NCBI GenBank assembly: GCA_024206195.1
Contig: JAAGZO010000364.1
Location: 1 to 54,972, forward strand
Length of the DNA: 54,972 nucleotides
Reading direction: 5' to 3'
DNA from: a bacterium
Lineage (GTDB): Archaea > Nanoarchaeota > Nanoarchaeia > Woesearchaeales > UBA10216
The notes beneath the pieces were generated by a model, which had not been told where the DNA came from, did no database searches, and was given only the letters and a program-made list of their open reading frames with translations. Position numbers and translations under genes: made by a program. The number at the start of each line of letters is the position of its first letter. Position 1 is the first letter of the stretch. This document shows, in pieces, positions 32,301 through 42,099 of this stretch.

Positions 32301-35247
32301 CAGCTGTTGGGATCAGATGAATGAAACAGGATGTACTGAAACATCTGGCTGTAGCTGGATGAGTGGATTCTGTGATCCGCCTGGCTTTGGTGGAGAGTTC
32401 ATGCCTGGCATGCCTGGTGATTCTGGTGACACCTCAATGGGTGGATTCGGTATGCAGTGCTTTATGTATGACAGCGATCAAACAGTTTGCGAAAACCAGA
32501 CAGGTTGCGGTTGGTTCGACGAGCCATGGCCTTTCTGTGACATAAACTTTGGAAGCAACTGTCCGCAGTACTCATTTGACTCGACCGGTGGAAATTGTAC
32601 TGCGCAGCCTAACTGTATATGGAACGGCCAAGCAAATTTCTGTGATGAAAAACCATTTGAATGTTACTGGAACCAGACATTGCAGCAAAATCTTTCTGCA
32701 TGCGACGAACACGCGCTTTGTTATGACGCTGGAGGATACTGTGATCCGCTTGCAAGAAACGCAACAACAGCTGCAGAGTGTGCAGCATACAGTGCGACAC
32801 TATTCAGATGGGTTACTGGCTGGTGCGAGCCTGCAATGGGTGCACAGTTCTTCAAGGGCATGGAAATGGGCGGAGCTCCTCCAATACCTTTAGGAACAGA
32901 CCCTGATGATTCAGGCATTCCTGCTGAGGTTGACATAATCAGCTATGGAATGAAGGACATGGGAGACGCCTATGGCTTCGGAACAACAGTTGAGGATCCT
33001 TCAGATGCTGCTGCATGTAATGATGTAAAGCTTCCATCAGGAACAGGAACAGGAATGAACACAACTAGATTCTACTGGTATCTGGACACTGATGGAGTTA
33101 CTACAGGAAACTGTGCATTAAACCATGATTCAAATGCAGATGGTTATGAATTTTACATTAAGAATGAATGGACCTATGATCCTGGTTCAGGAACAGTATC
33201 TGAATCTCCAGCAGCTTACAGATGTGCTGATGGAGAATGGAGCCTTGCAGAAATAAGAGTAAGCAGCATGAGAAAGATAATGTGCACTGAATTTCAAGGA
33301 GCAGTTGCAGGAATCTCAAAAACAGAACTTGAGAAATTCCCAAGTCTTTACATTTCAGGAAACGACATTAGAGTTGCTGTAGCAAGTGCAGATTCTAGTG
33401 GATCTAATACAATCCCAACAGACACTGCAGACCCTGGTTGGGTAACACCAGGAACACAGGACTTTGATATTGTTGACATGTACAGCTATGAAACTGATTG
33501 GACCAAGAAAGCATCCAACGAGGGAGCAGGTTCTGGTTTCATAGATTACGGTGGAGATGCAGACTGCTGGACAGCAGAAGGCTGCGCAGACTATGCATGT
33601 AAAGGAACGCCATACTGTGTACAGAACAGTTTAGGTGTTGAATCAGGAAGCTATGTTGATACAAAAACTCCAAAGGTAATTGGTGTTATCAAAGAGGGCT
33701 ATCCTGAGAGTTTCTTCATAGCATACTTTACTGACAAGCCAGCAAACGGAACATTGAAGTTCTATGTAAATGACAGCACATGTGCCGCTGTGTCAATGAA
33801 CGCAGTAATACATGACCCAGGAGTACTACAAACAAATGTTGAAACATACAAGCTGTGGCACCTTGCAGAGGTTTTCAATGACGGAGGAGAAAGTTCACTG
33901 AACTACAACCTGAGCCCTGACACAACCTATTATTATAAACTTCAGGTTTGTGATGATTCAGGAAAATGTGGTGAAAGTAAGTGTTCAAATGTAACTACAG
34001 CAAACACAGCTGAGTGTCCGTTCTGCACGTTTGTATCAAGAATCAAACTGCCAAGTGAATGGAATGTTTACTATGACCTTGACCAGGACGGTGATTACGA
34101 ACATTGGCAGGGAAACATACTGGGATCAGGAACCAATGATGGAATGTTAACTAGTTACAGTACAGGAAGGGATGCAAATATACTGCTAAACACAACCGAC
34201 GGCGCATCGCATATGGAATTCATGAATGTTACGCTGACAAAAACAGGAATGAGTCCAAAAATCAGGGATGTTGATGCAACAGATTCCTTGAAGAAAGGAA
34301 CCGCAACAACATCAGACGGTGCAACAATAGGTTATGCTGGAATGATAGACGACACAAGAGATAAGATCTTAAACAACCTGTATCCGCTTAAGTGTAGAAT
34401 AAAAATACCGGGAGCAGGAACCTGTGACGGACTTTATCATTGCGATAATAATGTTGCAAACTGTGTAGAAAGAAAAAGCGAAGCAACACTTATCGAACAG
34501 GCATCAACCTACTGTATCTGGGAGATACCATGTACCTTCTCGACATGGGCAGGCGGTGTTCCTGCAATACCAGGTGATGATGATGCACCAGCAGGTGGCG
34601 CTGGTGGTGGCGGAGGCGCTGGTGGCGGCGGTGGAGGTTCTGCAAGTGCCTGGGAAAACACGTGGACAATTGGTGATGATAACTTTATTGCAGGCTACAC
34701 AACAACGCTTTCTTCAAAAGAAAGACTGAAGGTTTACATAGATGACGAAACACATTACATTGGAGTTACAAATGTCACGAAGACAACTGCAACTATCAAT
34801 GTCAGCAGTGAGCCACAGCGCGCAGTACTTCAGACAGGTGAGGAAGCAAAGTTCGAGGTTAACAACGACAACTACTATGATGTTTATGTCAAACTGAACA
34901 GCATCTTCAACTACACTGCAGATATAACTGTGCAGTATATACACGAAGAGATAACAGACGTTGTAGAAGTCCTTGAGGCAGATGATGACACCATAGAACA
35001 AGTTACACCTGTTGATGTAACATGCAAGCCAGACTGGCAGTGCAGTAGCTGGTCCGATTGTCTTGAAGGAAAACAGTCAAGATCCTGTGCAGATACAAAC
35101 AACTGCGGAATTGTTGAAGGAAAGCCAGGAGAAACAAAGGACTGTGCTGCAACAGCACCGACATTTGAGATAGTGGCCATCATAGCAATACTGACGCTAA
35201 TTGTGCTTCTGATAGTGAAATACTTCAGAAAAAAGCCAAAAAAATAG
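29383..35247 (+). CDS. Giant Cys-rich cell-surface protein, C-terminally anchored
   Basis: A 1954-residue exported protein. It has a signal peptide (to about residue 27), then about 1150 residues of irregular Cys/Trp repeats of 35-50 residues such as GCWNYDEGSCDSSVGCLW followed by WCEEQGCW. Cysteine is roughly one residue in ten there by eye. An Ala/Ser/Thr-rich beta region follows, a fibronectin-like domain near 1430-1550 (LSPDTTYYYKLQVCDDSG), a Gly-rich linker near 1745, a thrombospondin-like CKPDWQCSSWSDCLEGKQ motif, and a membrane helix with a KKPKK tail. The listed start is GTG 29383, but the Shine-Dalgarno overlaps it and the expected start position holds ACG (29392). CTTTAAATAA is the TATA box. 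Confidence 0.82.
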   Translation: MISTSSIIKYTIFLIVFFAFAGLVSASTTECWLYDNDEASCDSFLDCQWMSDPWGSWCSQKGCWNFWGQDECHQSNNATSPDYINKSCSWTDSSSGWCTQPGCWVFDGDETGCTSANTTWGIQCKWDEECIGPPEKSCWDYQDASSCTAIAGCNWGMCMGQSCWDYTDQNVCEANSGFNGKACRWEIYSGGGQCMESGCWNYNDMTNCQDNNCSWDGSYCMEPSCYMYSGNDSVTCLNNPLGLSCSWDENGKWCNEAGCWNYDEGSCDSSVGCLWETYEGGWCEEQGCWNWDGSAAACTNASLHPGIACVFSDPWCYEDVAAKSCGDISIERDCMDTFYCWWNFTGSNCNDPQVGVTESDFVEWNPGCYIFDMDTNICTNTTGCYFNLSTDTCYHNASEIDTNALNCSLIRNQTVCNGLPAFSTCCKWVAGECLSDKFDQSCRDQMQEPPAGAYYCEDYVAYTDKPTCEQIAGSPWFMPCKWDNSTERCNFKGEDIFGEGDKNIMKLDNEVNCESAGGTWSLDTYPSTNDPTTAAKLSIGRCDFKFDDERNCDKECFACNHKTDKTNWSSAEEAKKNCFESALGMCGFTADSTAPNGFGYCNPKDQFKQGMIGGNCDEDCGSCTYMGDSTASAGYKPSDYCLNSKAKCKWVADPAHPDDESFGWCVSKSEKTCEDRCDKCYDESACKKYGGKQGNSSAENVCEWDNGICKYKTGADQMEICWNGVDDNGDNKMDCADSMCWSDPFCGGDLMFSGFGTDCFLFTDNATCATEGCAWVEEQWGSWCDMPGAVCWKKDGTNQTYCEEGETCEWHSGFGGFCEQDWEMGGGAGTCMMLDIADCDGATGQNSNCTWVVDSWCEDVGGWCSSNPSYTGSWYECYQHDMEGQSACDTAGTQVSGQYPCQWQEDSWCAEQQGSAGFCDHMSFACFQFMNESACTATTNATYNHSVWCAWNSDPMNPQGGWCESKMSAGGEGSCWDQMNETGCTETSGCSWMSGFCDPPGFGGEFMPGMPGDSGDTSMGGFGMQCFMYDSDQTVCENQTGCGWFDEPWPFCDINFGSNCPQYSFDSTGGNCTAQPNCIWNGQANFCDEKPFECYWNQTLQQNLSACDEHALCYDAGGYCDPLARNATTAAECAAYSATLFRWVTGWCEPAMGAQFFKGMEMGGAPPIPLGTDPDDSGIPAEVDIISYGMKDMGDAYGFGTTVEDPSDAAACNDVKLPSGTGTGMNTTRFYWYLDTDGVTTGNCALNHDSNADGYEFYIKNEWTYDPGSGTVSESPAAYRCADGEWSLAEIRVSSMRKIMCTEFQGAVAGISKTELEKFPSLYISGNDIRVAVASADSSGSNTIPTDTADPGWVTPGTQDFDIVDMYSYETDWTKKASNEGAGSGFIDYGGDADCWTAEGCADYACKGTPYCVQNSLGVESGSYVDTKTPKVIGVIKEGYPESFFIAYFTDKPANGTLKFYVNDSTCAAVSMNAVIHDPGVLQTNVETYKLWHLAEVFNDGGESSLNYNLSPDTTYYYKLQVCDDSGKCGESKCSNVTTANTAECPFCTFVSRIKLPSEWNVYYDLDQDGDYEHWQGNILGSGTNDGMLTSYSTGRDANILLNTTDGASHMEFMNVTLTKTGMSPKIRDVDATDSLKKGTATTSDGATIGYAGMIDDTRDKILNNLYPLKCRIKIPGAGTCDGLYHCDNNVANCVERKSEATLIEQASTYCIWEIPCTFSTWAGGVPAIPGDDDAPAGGAGGGGGAGGGGGGSASAWENTWTIGDDNFIAGYTTTLSSKERLKVYIDDETHYIGVTNVTKTTATINVSSEPQRAVLQTGEEAKFEVNNDNYYDVYVKLNSIFNYTADITVQYIHEEITDVVEVLEADDDTIEQVTPVDVTCKPDWQCSSWSDCLEGKQSRSCADTNNCGIVEGKPGETKDCAATAPTFEIVAIIAILTLIVLLIVKYFRKKPKK

Positions 35248-35248
35248 A

Positions 35249-35271
35249 TTTTTTTCTTTTTCTTTTTTTTT
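35249..35271 (+). terminator. T-rich terminator after the Cys-rich protein
   Basis: Twenty-three bases that are all T except two C, directly after the stop codon, without a hairpin. This is the archaeal T-run type. Confidence 0.6.
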
Positions 35272-35311
35272 CTTAATAACTTTTTTAAATAATCATTTAA
35301 CTCCATAATTT

Positions 35312-36052
35312 ATGGCAGACAAACCTGATGTAGAAGTTCGCATACCAAGGTACCTAAGAAATCACATTCAACCTTTTACAGAAGAATATAGTGATTTTAA
35401 GCTTTTGATGCGGATTTATCGGCATGAGAACCCAGACATTCCTAGACAGGAGCTAGTTAATCAATTAGCTGAAGAATCAACGCTATCTGTGTCATATCTT
35501 ACTCATCTTTTGAATAGAGATGCGTCAGACATAAAAGGAATTCCAAGACAAGTTAAGCCCGCATTTCGAGATGCATATGTAAAATGGTTAGGCAGTCAAT
35601 GGGGAGAAGATGACTATGATGCTATCCTAGCAAAAGCAACATTAGTTGATTCACAACAATCTATAAAATCACCTAACAAAACAAAGAATTTTGTTTATAA
35701 ATCAGAAAAACGCTCTAATGGTGATGATGAAATTCTAGATGCATTAGAAAGCATGTGTGAAGCTACACCATATGCACCTGGCACGCAGGAGGCACTCGAA
35801 GAGACTCTTCGAATGGAAGTAGGGTTTGATGCTCGAAAAAGGCCAGGTAGAAATTATAGGCGATTGGAATTGGTTCTCAGGACTGTTTCATCAGGCAGCA
35901 AACATGAAACTGATCTGAAAACTATCTTGTTTGATTGTGGAGGTTTCAGTAGCTTAACCATTGCCAGAAATTTTCTTCGTGAATATGAAGACTCATATCT
36001 CATATCTTCTGATGGCCATTACGAGTTGAACCCTCTCCTTCTCCGCAAGTAA
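35312..36052 (+). CDS. Hypothetical protein, paralogue A of a tandem pair
   Basis: A 246-residue soluble protein of unknown family. About residues 25-115 align by eye with the next protein: both have an R-x2-(H/N)P-D-x3-(R/K)-x-E-(I/L)(V/I) start, an LN-x-DAS motif (LLNRDASD) and a (D/A)-Y or AY followed by an acidic end (DAILAKA). The part RQELVNQLAEESTLSVSYLTH looks like a helix-turn-helix, but this is only a suggestion. The second half (about 140-246) ends with LISSDGHYELNPLLLRK, which could be a winged-helix tip. TTTTTTAAATAA lies about 30 bases before the ATG. Confidence 0.65.
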   Translation: MADKPDVEVRIPRYLRNHIQPFTEEYSDFKLLMRIYRHENPDIPRQELVNQLAEESTLSVSYLTHLLNRDASDIKGIPRQVKPAFRDAYVKWLGSQWGEDDYDAILAKATLVDSQQSIKSPNKTKNFVYKSEKRSNGDDEILDALESMCEATPYAPGTQEALEETLRMEVGFDARKRPGRNYRRLELVLRTVSSGSKHETDLKTILFDCGGFSSLTIARNFLREYEDSYLISSDGHYELNPLLLRK

Positions 36053-36088
36053 CATTTTTAAATGATTTCTTATCCCCTTATAAATATG

Positions 36089-36841
36089 ATAACCTCGCCT
36101 GGAAGAGGAAAATTGGAAAGTCATGTTGACATGAAGAGTCCTGAAGGAGCTGAAAATCTAATACTCATTCAGGCGTTTCGTAGATTGCATCCTGATTATA
36201 GGAAAAAAGAAATCATTGATAAAATCCAGGAACAAATAGCACTTAATGGAGAAAAACTAAGCAGGCAGGCCATCTCTGCACCGCTTAACACAGATGCATC
36301 TGGATATGATCAAATGTCAAGGTATTTTTTTGATTCTGCAATAGTTCGTGCATACCAGGGAATGATAGCCGAGGAACTGGCACAAGACAGCGATACAAAA
36401 GAAACAGATATTCTTGCTTACGCGCAAAGCATTATTGATAAGCCAGTTGAAGTAAAAAAAGAAAAAGTTCCTGATAAAAACTTAGTTGCGATTGACGAGA
36501 TTATAAAAGAATCGCTTCCAGAATATGTTGATGGAACAATAATAGACACTCTAGTATCAGAATTCAAAATTAATGGGAATCCTGCTTCATATGCAGCCTT
36601 CCAGAGAAAGAGTGCAATTATTCTTACAACTGCTCATTCTGTAAATGGAAATAGCGTGCCTATGATATCTCGCAAAGATCTTATAGAATCAGCTAAATTC
36701 TTTAATCATTTAAATGGACTCAGTGTAACTGATCTTACAGTAAAAGATGACATTGTGTCATTACTTCATAATTTTGTTGTGCCTGTCAAAGGTCCTGAAC
36801 CCGGTGTGTCTTACACACTTCCTGATCCTTATCTCCGATAA
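36089..36841 (+). CDS. Hypothetical protein, paralogue B of a tandem pair
   Basis: A 250-residue protein related to its upstream neighbour over about 90 N-terminal residues (RRLHPDYRKKEIIDKIQEQI, then PLNTDAS, then DILAYA). The C-terminal halves are less alike. ATG 36089 is preferred over 36062: TTTTTAAATG at about 36055-36064 lies 26-30 bases before it and would overlap a start at 36062. The two genes have separate promoters. Function unknown; duplicated helix-turn-helix-like proteins would suggest a regulatory pair. Confidence 0.65.
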   Translation: MTSPGRGKLESHVDMKSPEGAENLILIQAFRRLHPDYRKKEIIDKIQEQIALNGEKLSRQAISAPLNTDASGYDQMSRYFFDSAIVRAYQGMIAEELAQDSDTKETDILAYAQSIIDKPVEVKKEKVPDKNLVAIDEIIKESLPEYVDGTIIDTLVSEFKINGNPASYAAFQRKSAIILTTAHSVNGNSVPMISRKDLIESAKFFNHLNGLSVTDLTVKDDIVSLLHNFVVPVKGPEPGVSYTLPDPYLR

Positions 36842-36874
36842 ATTATTAAATAACGCTTCTTTCTTATATTAAAT

Positions 36875-38536
36875 ATGGATTTCAAAGACACAGTAACTTC
36901 AATACTTGCAAAGGAACTAAAGCTTGAAAAGGATAAAATAAGCTCTCTTCTAGAGGTTCCGCCCGATACTTCAATGGGTGATATAGCTTTTCCATGCTTT
37001 TTTCTTGCAAAGGAATTCAAAAAAAATCCAGTAGAGATTTCAAAGGATCTTTCAAAAAAAATAAAGCCAACAAAAGACATTGCAAGCATAGAATCAAAAG
37101 GTCCATACCTTAACTTCTTTGCTAACAGGGAAAAAATGGCTGCATCTGTTCTGAAAGATGTTTCAAAAAATTATGGCTCATTAAATACAAAAGGAAAAGC
37201 TCTGATAGAGCACACAAGCATCAATCCGAATGCTTCTCCGCATGTTGGAAGAGCACGAAACGCAATCATTGGAGATTCTCTTTCAAGATTACTCAAATTC
37301 CACGGCTATAACACAGAAGTCCATTATTTTGTTAATGATATTGGAAAGCAGATAGCAATGCTTGTCTATGGCTGCAAAAAGCCGGACTTTGATAGTTTAT
37401 TATCTTCTTATGTAAAGATCTGTGACAAAGTAGCAAAAGACAAGAAAACAGAACAGGAAGTTTTTTCTTTACTAAACAAACTCGAAGGTGGAAACAAGGA
37501 AACAAAAAAGCAGTTCAGGAAAATCGTTGATGTCTGCATTAAAGGACAGACAAAGCTCTTTTCTGAGCTTGGAATAAACTATGATGTCTTTGATTATGAA
37601 TCAGATTATCTTTTCAAAAAAGAAACAAACGATGTTCTTGAAAGATTAACAAAAACAGGCAAGGTTTTCACAGATGAAGACGAGCGTTTAGTCTTAGACC
37701 TAAAAGGCTTTGATCTTCCAATGAAGAGTCCTGTTTTTGTTCTTACAAGATCAGACAAGACATCTCTTTACGGCTTAAGAGACATTGCATATACATTAGA
37801 CAAGCTAAGCAAAGGAAAAGACAAGAATATTGTTCTTTTAGGAGAGGATCACAAGCTTTACTTTAAGCAGCTCTCAGCAGCACTAAGTTTGTTAGATTCC
37901 GATGCACCAGAAGCAGTCCATTATTCATTTGTTTTATTGCCGCAGGGAAAGATGTCAACAAGAAAAGGCACAGTTATACTTCTTACAGATTTCATGAATG
38001 AAGCAAGGGAAAAGGCAAAAAAGGAAATTCTAAAGCGAAACAAGGATGCAAAGGATGTTGACAAGCTTTCAAAGCAGATTGGCTATGGCGCAATCAAGTA
38101 TGCAATACTAAAGGTTTCCCCAGAGAAAAACGTTCTTTTCGATTGGTCGCAAGCGCTAAACTTTGAAGGAGAATCCGCTCCATACATCCAGTATGCTCAC
38201 GCAAGAATCTGCAGCATTCTGAGAAAGCACGGAAAGAAGGTATCGCCAACAGTTAACTTCTCTCTTTTGAAAGAAAACGAAGAAGCAGAGCTTATCACAA
38301 TACTCAATGATTTCCCTGATGTAACAGAGCGCGCTCTTACAAAACTTAAGCCGCACATCATTGCAGTCTATTCATACAAGCTCGCAGAGAAGTTCAATGA
38401 ATATTATCACATTCACCAAATTCTAAAGGCAGACGAAAAAACAATGCAAGCAAGATTGTATCTTATCACTTGCATAAAGCAGGTTCTCGAAGCAAGCCTT
38501 AACATCCTAGGCATAGAAGCCCCAGAACAGATGTAA
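36875..38536 (+). CDS. argS: Arginyl-tRNA synthetase
   Basis: Charges tRNA-Arg. A class I synthetase of 553 residues. The HIGH motif is [18 protein letters not shown] (HVGR, the ArgRS form), and the KMSKS-like loop is KMSTRKGT. The N-terminal Add-1 domain that reads the tRNA D loop is at about residues 1-80 ([17 protein letters not shown]), and the C-terminal anticodon-binding DALR domain is at about 440-553 with [14 protein letters not shown]. Length and order are those of a complete ArgRS. TATTAAATAA is about 30 bases before the ATG. Confidence 0.95.
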   Translation: MDFKDTVTSILAKELKLEKDKISSLLEVPPDTSMGDIAFPCFFLAKEFKKNPVEISKDLSKKIKPTKDIASIESKGPYLNFFANREKMAASVLKDVSKNYGSLNTKGKALIEHTSINPNASPHVGRARNAIIGDSLSRLLKFHGYNTEVHYFVNDIGKQIAMLVYGCKKPDFDSLLSSYVKICDKVAKDKKTEQEVFSLLNKLEGGNKETKKQFRKIVDVCIKGQTKLFSELGINYDVFDYESDYLFKKETNDVLERLTKTGKVFTDEDERLVLDLKGFDLPMKSPVFVLTRSDKTSLYGLRDIAYTLDKLSKGKDKNIVLLGEDHKLYFKQLSAALSLLDSDAPEAVHYSFVLLPQGKMSTRKGTVILLTDFMNEAREKAKKEILKRNKDAKDVDKLSKQIGYGAIKYAILKVSPEKNVLFDWSQALNFEGESAPYIQYAHARICSILRKHGKKVSPTVNFSLLKENEEAELITILNDFPDVTERALTKLKPHIIAVYSYKLAEKFNEYYHIHQILKADEKTMQARLYLITCIKQVLEASLNILGIEAPEQM

Positions 38537-38579
38537 AGCAAACCAAAGATTTTTAAACCAGTATTCTTTTCTCTGCTCT

Positions 38580-40463
38580 ATGCCCGAGCTAAACTTCAAG
38601 ACAACTGCTGAACTTAAGGTTTCTAAGAAGATTATGGAACAGGTTATTGGTCAGGAGAGTGCTGTGAATATAATCAAAAAGGCAGCAGACCAAAGAAGGC
38701 ACGTTCTTCTTATTGGAGAGCCCGGAACAGGAAAGTCCATGCTTGGTATGGCTCTAGCTGAACTATTACCAAAAGAAAAGCTTGTTGACATTGTTTCTTT
38801 TCCAAATCCAAATGATGAAAACCAGCCAATGATCAGAACAGTTCCTGCGGGGCAGGGAAGGGATCTCGCAAAGAAAGCGCGCTCTGAAAACAACGGCATG
38901 TTTAAGCATCAAAATATTATAATGATTGTTCTGTTAATCATTGCAATTATCGCACCATGGTGGGCATTTAATCATTACACAAATGTTGGCGGTCACTTGC
39001 TTGGCGGTTTAATGTTTGTTGCATTCTTCCTTGGAGGGATGGTTTTCCTTGCATCATTTGTTTTGTTCATGAATCTTGGAAGAAGAATGGATGGCAAGGC
39101 AAAGGGACCAAAGCTTGTAGTTGATAATTTTGACAAAAACAAGTCAACATTCTATGATGCAACAGGTGCTCATGCAGGAGCTTTGCTGGGAGACGTTTTG
39201 CACGATCCATTCCAGACAGGTGGCTTGGGAACACCTGCTCATGAAAGAGTTGTTGCAGGCATGATTCACAAGGCACACATGGGTGTTTTGTTCGTTGATG
39301 AGATTGCAACACTGCAGCCAGCAACGCAGCAGGAACTTCTAACATCATTGCAGGAAGGCAAGTACGCAATTACTGGTCAGAGTGAGCGCTCTGCAGGCGC
39401 AATGGTACGCACAGAACCAGTTCCATGCAACTTTATTCTTGTTGCAGCAGGAAATGTTGAGACAATTAAGAACATGCATCCTGCTCTTAGATCCAGAATC
39501 CGTGGTTATGGATACGAAGTTTACATGAAGGATACAATGGAGGATACCCCTGAAAACAGGCAGAAGATCGCACTCCTTGTTGCGCAAGAGGTATCAAAGG
39601 ATAAAAAAATACCTCATTTCACAAGAGATGCTGTTGAAGAGATAATTATGGAAGCAAAGAAGATGGCAAACAGAAAAGGCCACCTCACATTAAGATTAAG
39701 AGAGCTTGGCGGTATTGTAAGAGCTGCAGGTGACTTAGCTGTTGAAGAAAAGTCTAAGCTTGTTTCAAGAAAGCAGGTTAAGGATGCAAAGAAGATCGCT
39801 AGAACACTAGAGCAGCAGATTGCAGACAAGCTCATTGAACACCGTAAAGAGTATGAAGTCATTGTCACAACAAATGTAAGGGTTGGAAGAGTCAATGGCT
39901 TGGCAGTTCTTGGTGGTGGAGCAGCATATTCAGGCATTATTCTTCCAATAGAAGCAGAAGTAACCCCTGGCGGCAAGGAAAAGGAGATTATAGCAACAGG
40001 AAAGCTTGGGGATATAGCAAAGGAAGCTGTAAAGAATGTTTCTGCAATTGTAAAGAAATACTTTGGAGAGGACATCAGAGAGACAAGAGATATCTATGTT
40101 CAGTTCCTGCAGACCTATGAAGGTGTTGAAGGCGATTCAGCAAGCATAGCTGTTGCAACTGCAATAATATCAGCGCTGAAAAAGGTTCCTGTTAAGCAGG
40201 ACTACGCAATGACTGGCAGCTTGTCAGTTCGTGGCGAAGTATTGCCAGTAGGTGGTGTTTCATCAAAGGTTGAAGCAGCAATTGAAGCTGGGATAAAAAG
40301 GGTTATTGTGCCAAAGACAAACCTCAAGGACATTATTCTTGATCAAAAGGATGCATCAAAAATAAAGATAATCCCTGTTGAGGACATTGCAGAGGTCCTA
40401 AGGGAGGCGCTTGATTGGCGAGGAAAAGAGGCTATTCTGAAGAAAATAGCAAAAACCTGCTAA
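38580..40463 (+). CDS. lonB: LonB membrane-anchored ATP-dependent protease
   Basis: The archaeal Lon, which degrades misfolded and regulatory proteins at the membrane. The AAA+ module has Walker A GEPGTGKS (about residues 46-53) and Walker [11 protein letters not shown]; between them is an insert with two membrane helices (about 112-170) that anchors the enzyme. The protease domain has the Ser-Lys dyad: S520 in EGDSASIA and K563 in [10 protein letters not shown]. 627 residues is normal for LonB. No N-terminal substrate domain is present, as expected for this branch. A TTTTTAAACC box lies about 30 bases before the ATG. Confidence 0.95.
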   Translation: MPELNFKTTAELKVSKKIMEQVIGQESAVNIIKKAADQRRHVLLIGEPGTGKSMLGMALAELLPKEKLVDIVSFPNPNDENQPMIRTVPAGQGRDLAKKARSENNGMFKHQNIIMIVLLIIAIIAPWWAFNHYTNVGGHLLGGLMFVAFFLGGMVFLASFVLFMNLGRRMDGKAKGPKLVVDNFDKNKSTFYDATGAHAGALLGDVLHDPFQTGGLGTPAHERVVAGMIHKAHMGVLFVDEIATLQPATQQELLTSLQEGKYAITGQSERSAGAMVRTEPVPCNFILVAAGNVETIKNMHPALRSRIRGYGYEVYMKDTMEDTPENRQKIALLVAQEVSKDKKIPHFTRDAVEEIIMEAKKMANRKGHLTLRLRELGGIVRAAGDLAVEEKSKLVSRKQVKDAKKIARTLEQQIADKLIEHRKEYEVIVTTNVRVGRVNGLAVLGGGAAYSGIILPIEAEVTPGGKEKEIIATGKLGDIAKEAVKNVSAIVKKYFGEDIRETRDIYVQFLQTYEGVEGDSASIAVATAIISALKKVPVKQDYAMTGSLSVRGEVLPVGGVSSKVEAAIEAGIKRVIVPKTNLKDIILDQKDASKIKIIPVEDIAEVLREALDWRGKEAILKKIAKTC

Positions 40464-40572
40464 TTCGTTCTTCACTTCTCTAAAATAGTAAGAAAAGTAT
40501 TTATATCATCACACTGTAAATGTATAAAAAGCTAATATAATATTAAAAAACAAAAAAAAAGGGGTGTTATTA

Positions 40573-41241
40573 ATGGGAGGATATCTTGAAGAAGTAGGAC
40601 AGGCTTTAATGGGTCCATTATCTGATATGGGCAACACAGTTGCTAATAAGTTTCTAGCGATTATTGCGGCAATAGTTGTGCTGATCATTGGCTATATTGT
40701 AGCATCTGCATTTGGATTTCTTGTGAAGAAAATTCTTGAGAAGTCAAAGGTTGATGACCATCTAAAGAAGGCAGGTCTAGCTCATTCAATAGGATTCTTG
40801 AGCATTTCAACACTGCTTGGCGGACTTGTTAAATGGGGTTTATTTATTGCATTCTTAGGAGAGGCTGCAAAGATAGTAAACCTTGACGTAATTACAAACC
40901 TATTAACACAGTTAGCAAGATGGTTCCCAAGCCTAGTAGTTGCTATTGCAGTATTCCTTGTTGGTCTAGTACTAGCAGACTTTGCTGCTGACAGAGTACT
41001 ACACGCAAAGAGAAAGGGAATGAGACTACTAAGTGGATTGGTACGATGGGTAATCATAGTGTTTGTTTCCTTGATTGCACTTGACCAAATTGGTGTAGAC
41101 GTATACATTGCATCGACAACTGCATTTATCATAATTGGATCTATTGCATTTGGAGTTGCTCTTGCGTTTGGTCTGGGCTTTGGATTCGCATTTAGAGACG
41201 AAGCCAAGGGAATAATCAAGAAGGTTAAGAAAAACATTTAG
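40573..41241 (+). CDS. MscS-like / conserved TM-helix membrane protein
   Basis: A 222-residue protein with about five membrane helices, including the conserved TM-helix repeats of small-conductance mechanosensitive channel relatives (AVFLVGLVLADFAADRVL; FGVALAFGLGFGFAFRDEAK). The glycine/alanine-rich last helix resembles the MscS pore helix, but the cytoplasmic beta and cage domains are missing, so channel function is uncertain. The N-terminus GGYLEEVGQALMGP recurs in the protein at 43915. ATG 40573 is preferred over GTG 40564: GGGGTG overlaps that GTG and serves as Shine-Dalgarno. GTATTTATATC at about 40497 gives a leader of about 45 bases. Confidence 0.75.
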   Translation: MGGYLEEVGQALMGPLSDMGNTVANKFLAIIAAIVVLIIGYIVASAFGFLVKKILEKSKVDDHLKKAGLAHSIGFLSISTLLGGLVKWGLFIAFLGEAAKIVNLDVITNLLTQLARWFPSLVVAIAVFLVGLVLADFAADRVLHAKRKGMRLLSGLVRWVIIVFVSLIALDQIGVDVYIASTTAFIIIGSIAFGVALAFGLGFGFAFRDEAKGIIKKVKKNI

Positions 41242-41270
41242 TTTTTCTTCTTTTTTTCTTTTTTTCTCTA
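41242..41270 (+). terminator. T-rich tract after the MscS-like gene
   Basis: TTTTTCTTCTTTTTTTCTTTTTTTCTCTAT-type pyrimidine tract beginning at the stop codon, no hairpin; archaeal T-run terminator. Confidence 0.5.
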
Positions 41271-41318
41271 TTTTTCTAAACCACAACATATTTAAACTAG
41301 TTCATTCAAGAATTATTC

Positions 41319-42032
41319 ATGGTTGAAATAAAGATTACAAAGAAACCAAAGAGTCCAATCATCATTGACGGTTTTCCAGGATTTGGAATGGTTGGAACAA
41401 TAGTGACTGAATTTCTGATAGACCATCTGAAAACAGAGCAGATAGGAAAGATAATCTTTGATGACATGCCTGCACTCGTTGCAATACATGAAGGCAAGAT
41501 TATTGAGCCCTTTGGTGTGTTCTACAACAAGAGATACAATCTGGTTATTGTGCACGCAATAGGCGGTTCTTCAGGTGTTGAATGGAAAATGTCAGATGTT
41601 ATTCTCAAGCTTGCAAAGGACTTCAATGCAAAGGAGATCATAAGCATTGAGGGCGTTGCCTCGAAAACAGAGGATGAGGAGTCAAAAACATTTTATTATA
41701 CAAATAGCGCTTTGAAAGAGAAAAGGTTCAAGCAAAGCAAGATAAGCCCGCTTTCAGAGGGAATCATAATGGGTGTTACATCTGCACTGCTTCTCAAGTG
41801 CGACAAAACAAATGTTTCTTGCATATTTGCAGATGCTCACACAAACATGCCTGACAGCAAGGCAGCAGCAGAAGCAATTAAGGCTTTGGATGCCTATTTA
41901 GGCTTAAAAATCGACTATAAACCTCTTCTTGACATGGCAGAGAAGTTCGAGGAAAAGCTGCAGGGCATTGCCCAGCAGAGCCGCACTGCAGAAGTGCAGC
42001 GCGACAGAAAAGCACTCAGCTATGTAGGATAA
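41319..42032 (+). CDS. PAC2-family protein (proteasome assembly chaperone-like)
   Basis: A 237-residue PAC2-domain protein. The fold is marked by IIIDGFPGFGMVGTIVTEFL at the start, YNLVIVHAIGGSSG in the middle and a helical end with PLLDMAEKFEEKL. Archaeal members (PbaA/PbaB group) have been linked to proteasome assembly or proteasome-like complexes; which one this belongs to is not clear. TTTAAACTAG is about 30 bases upstream of the ATG. LonB and the AAA ATPase in this window are other proteolysis or remodelling genes, but not in one operon. Confidence 0.85.
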   Translation: MVEIKITKKPKSPIIIDGFPGFGMVGTIVTEFLIDHLKTEQIGKIIFDDMPALVAIHEGKIIEPFGVFYNKRYNLVIVHAIGGSSGVEWKMSDVILKLAKDFNAKEIISIEGVASKTEDEESKTFYYTNSALKEKRFKQSKISPLSEGIIMGVTSALLLKCDKTNVSCIFADAHTNMPDSKAAAEAIKALDAYLGLKIDYKPLLDMAEKFEEKLQGIAQQSRTAEVQRDRKALSYVG

Positions 42033-42099
42033 CTGTTGTTTCTCTAAAGTAGTTACAAAATAGAAAACTTTAAATATAGCCTGCATTTTTTTGTTCTCC

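Noticed and set aside
29405..32936. CRISPR array or tandem DNA repeats suggested by recurring TGTTGG/GGCTG words
   Set aside because: The repeats are protein-level Cys-Trp units of unequal length; no constant direct repeats with spacers exist.
40782..41237. 151-codon minus-strand frame opposite the MscS-like gene
   Set aside because: A shadow of a strongly hydrophobic gene; no start signal.
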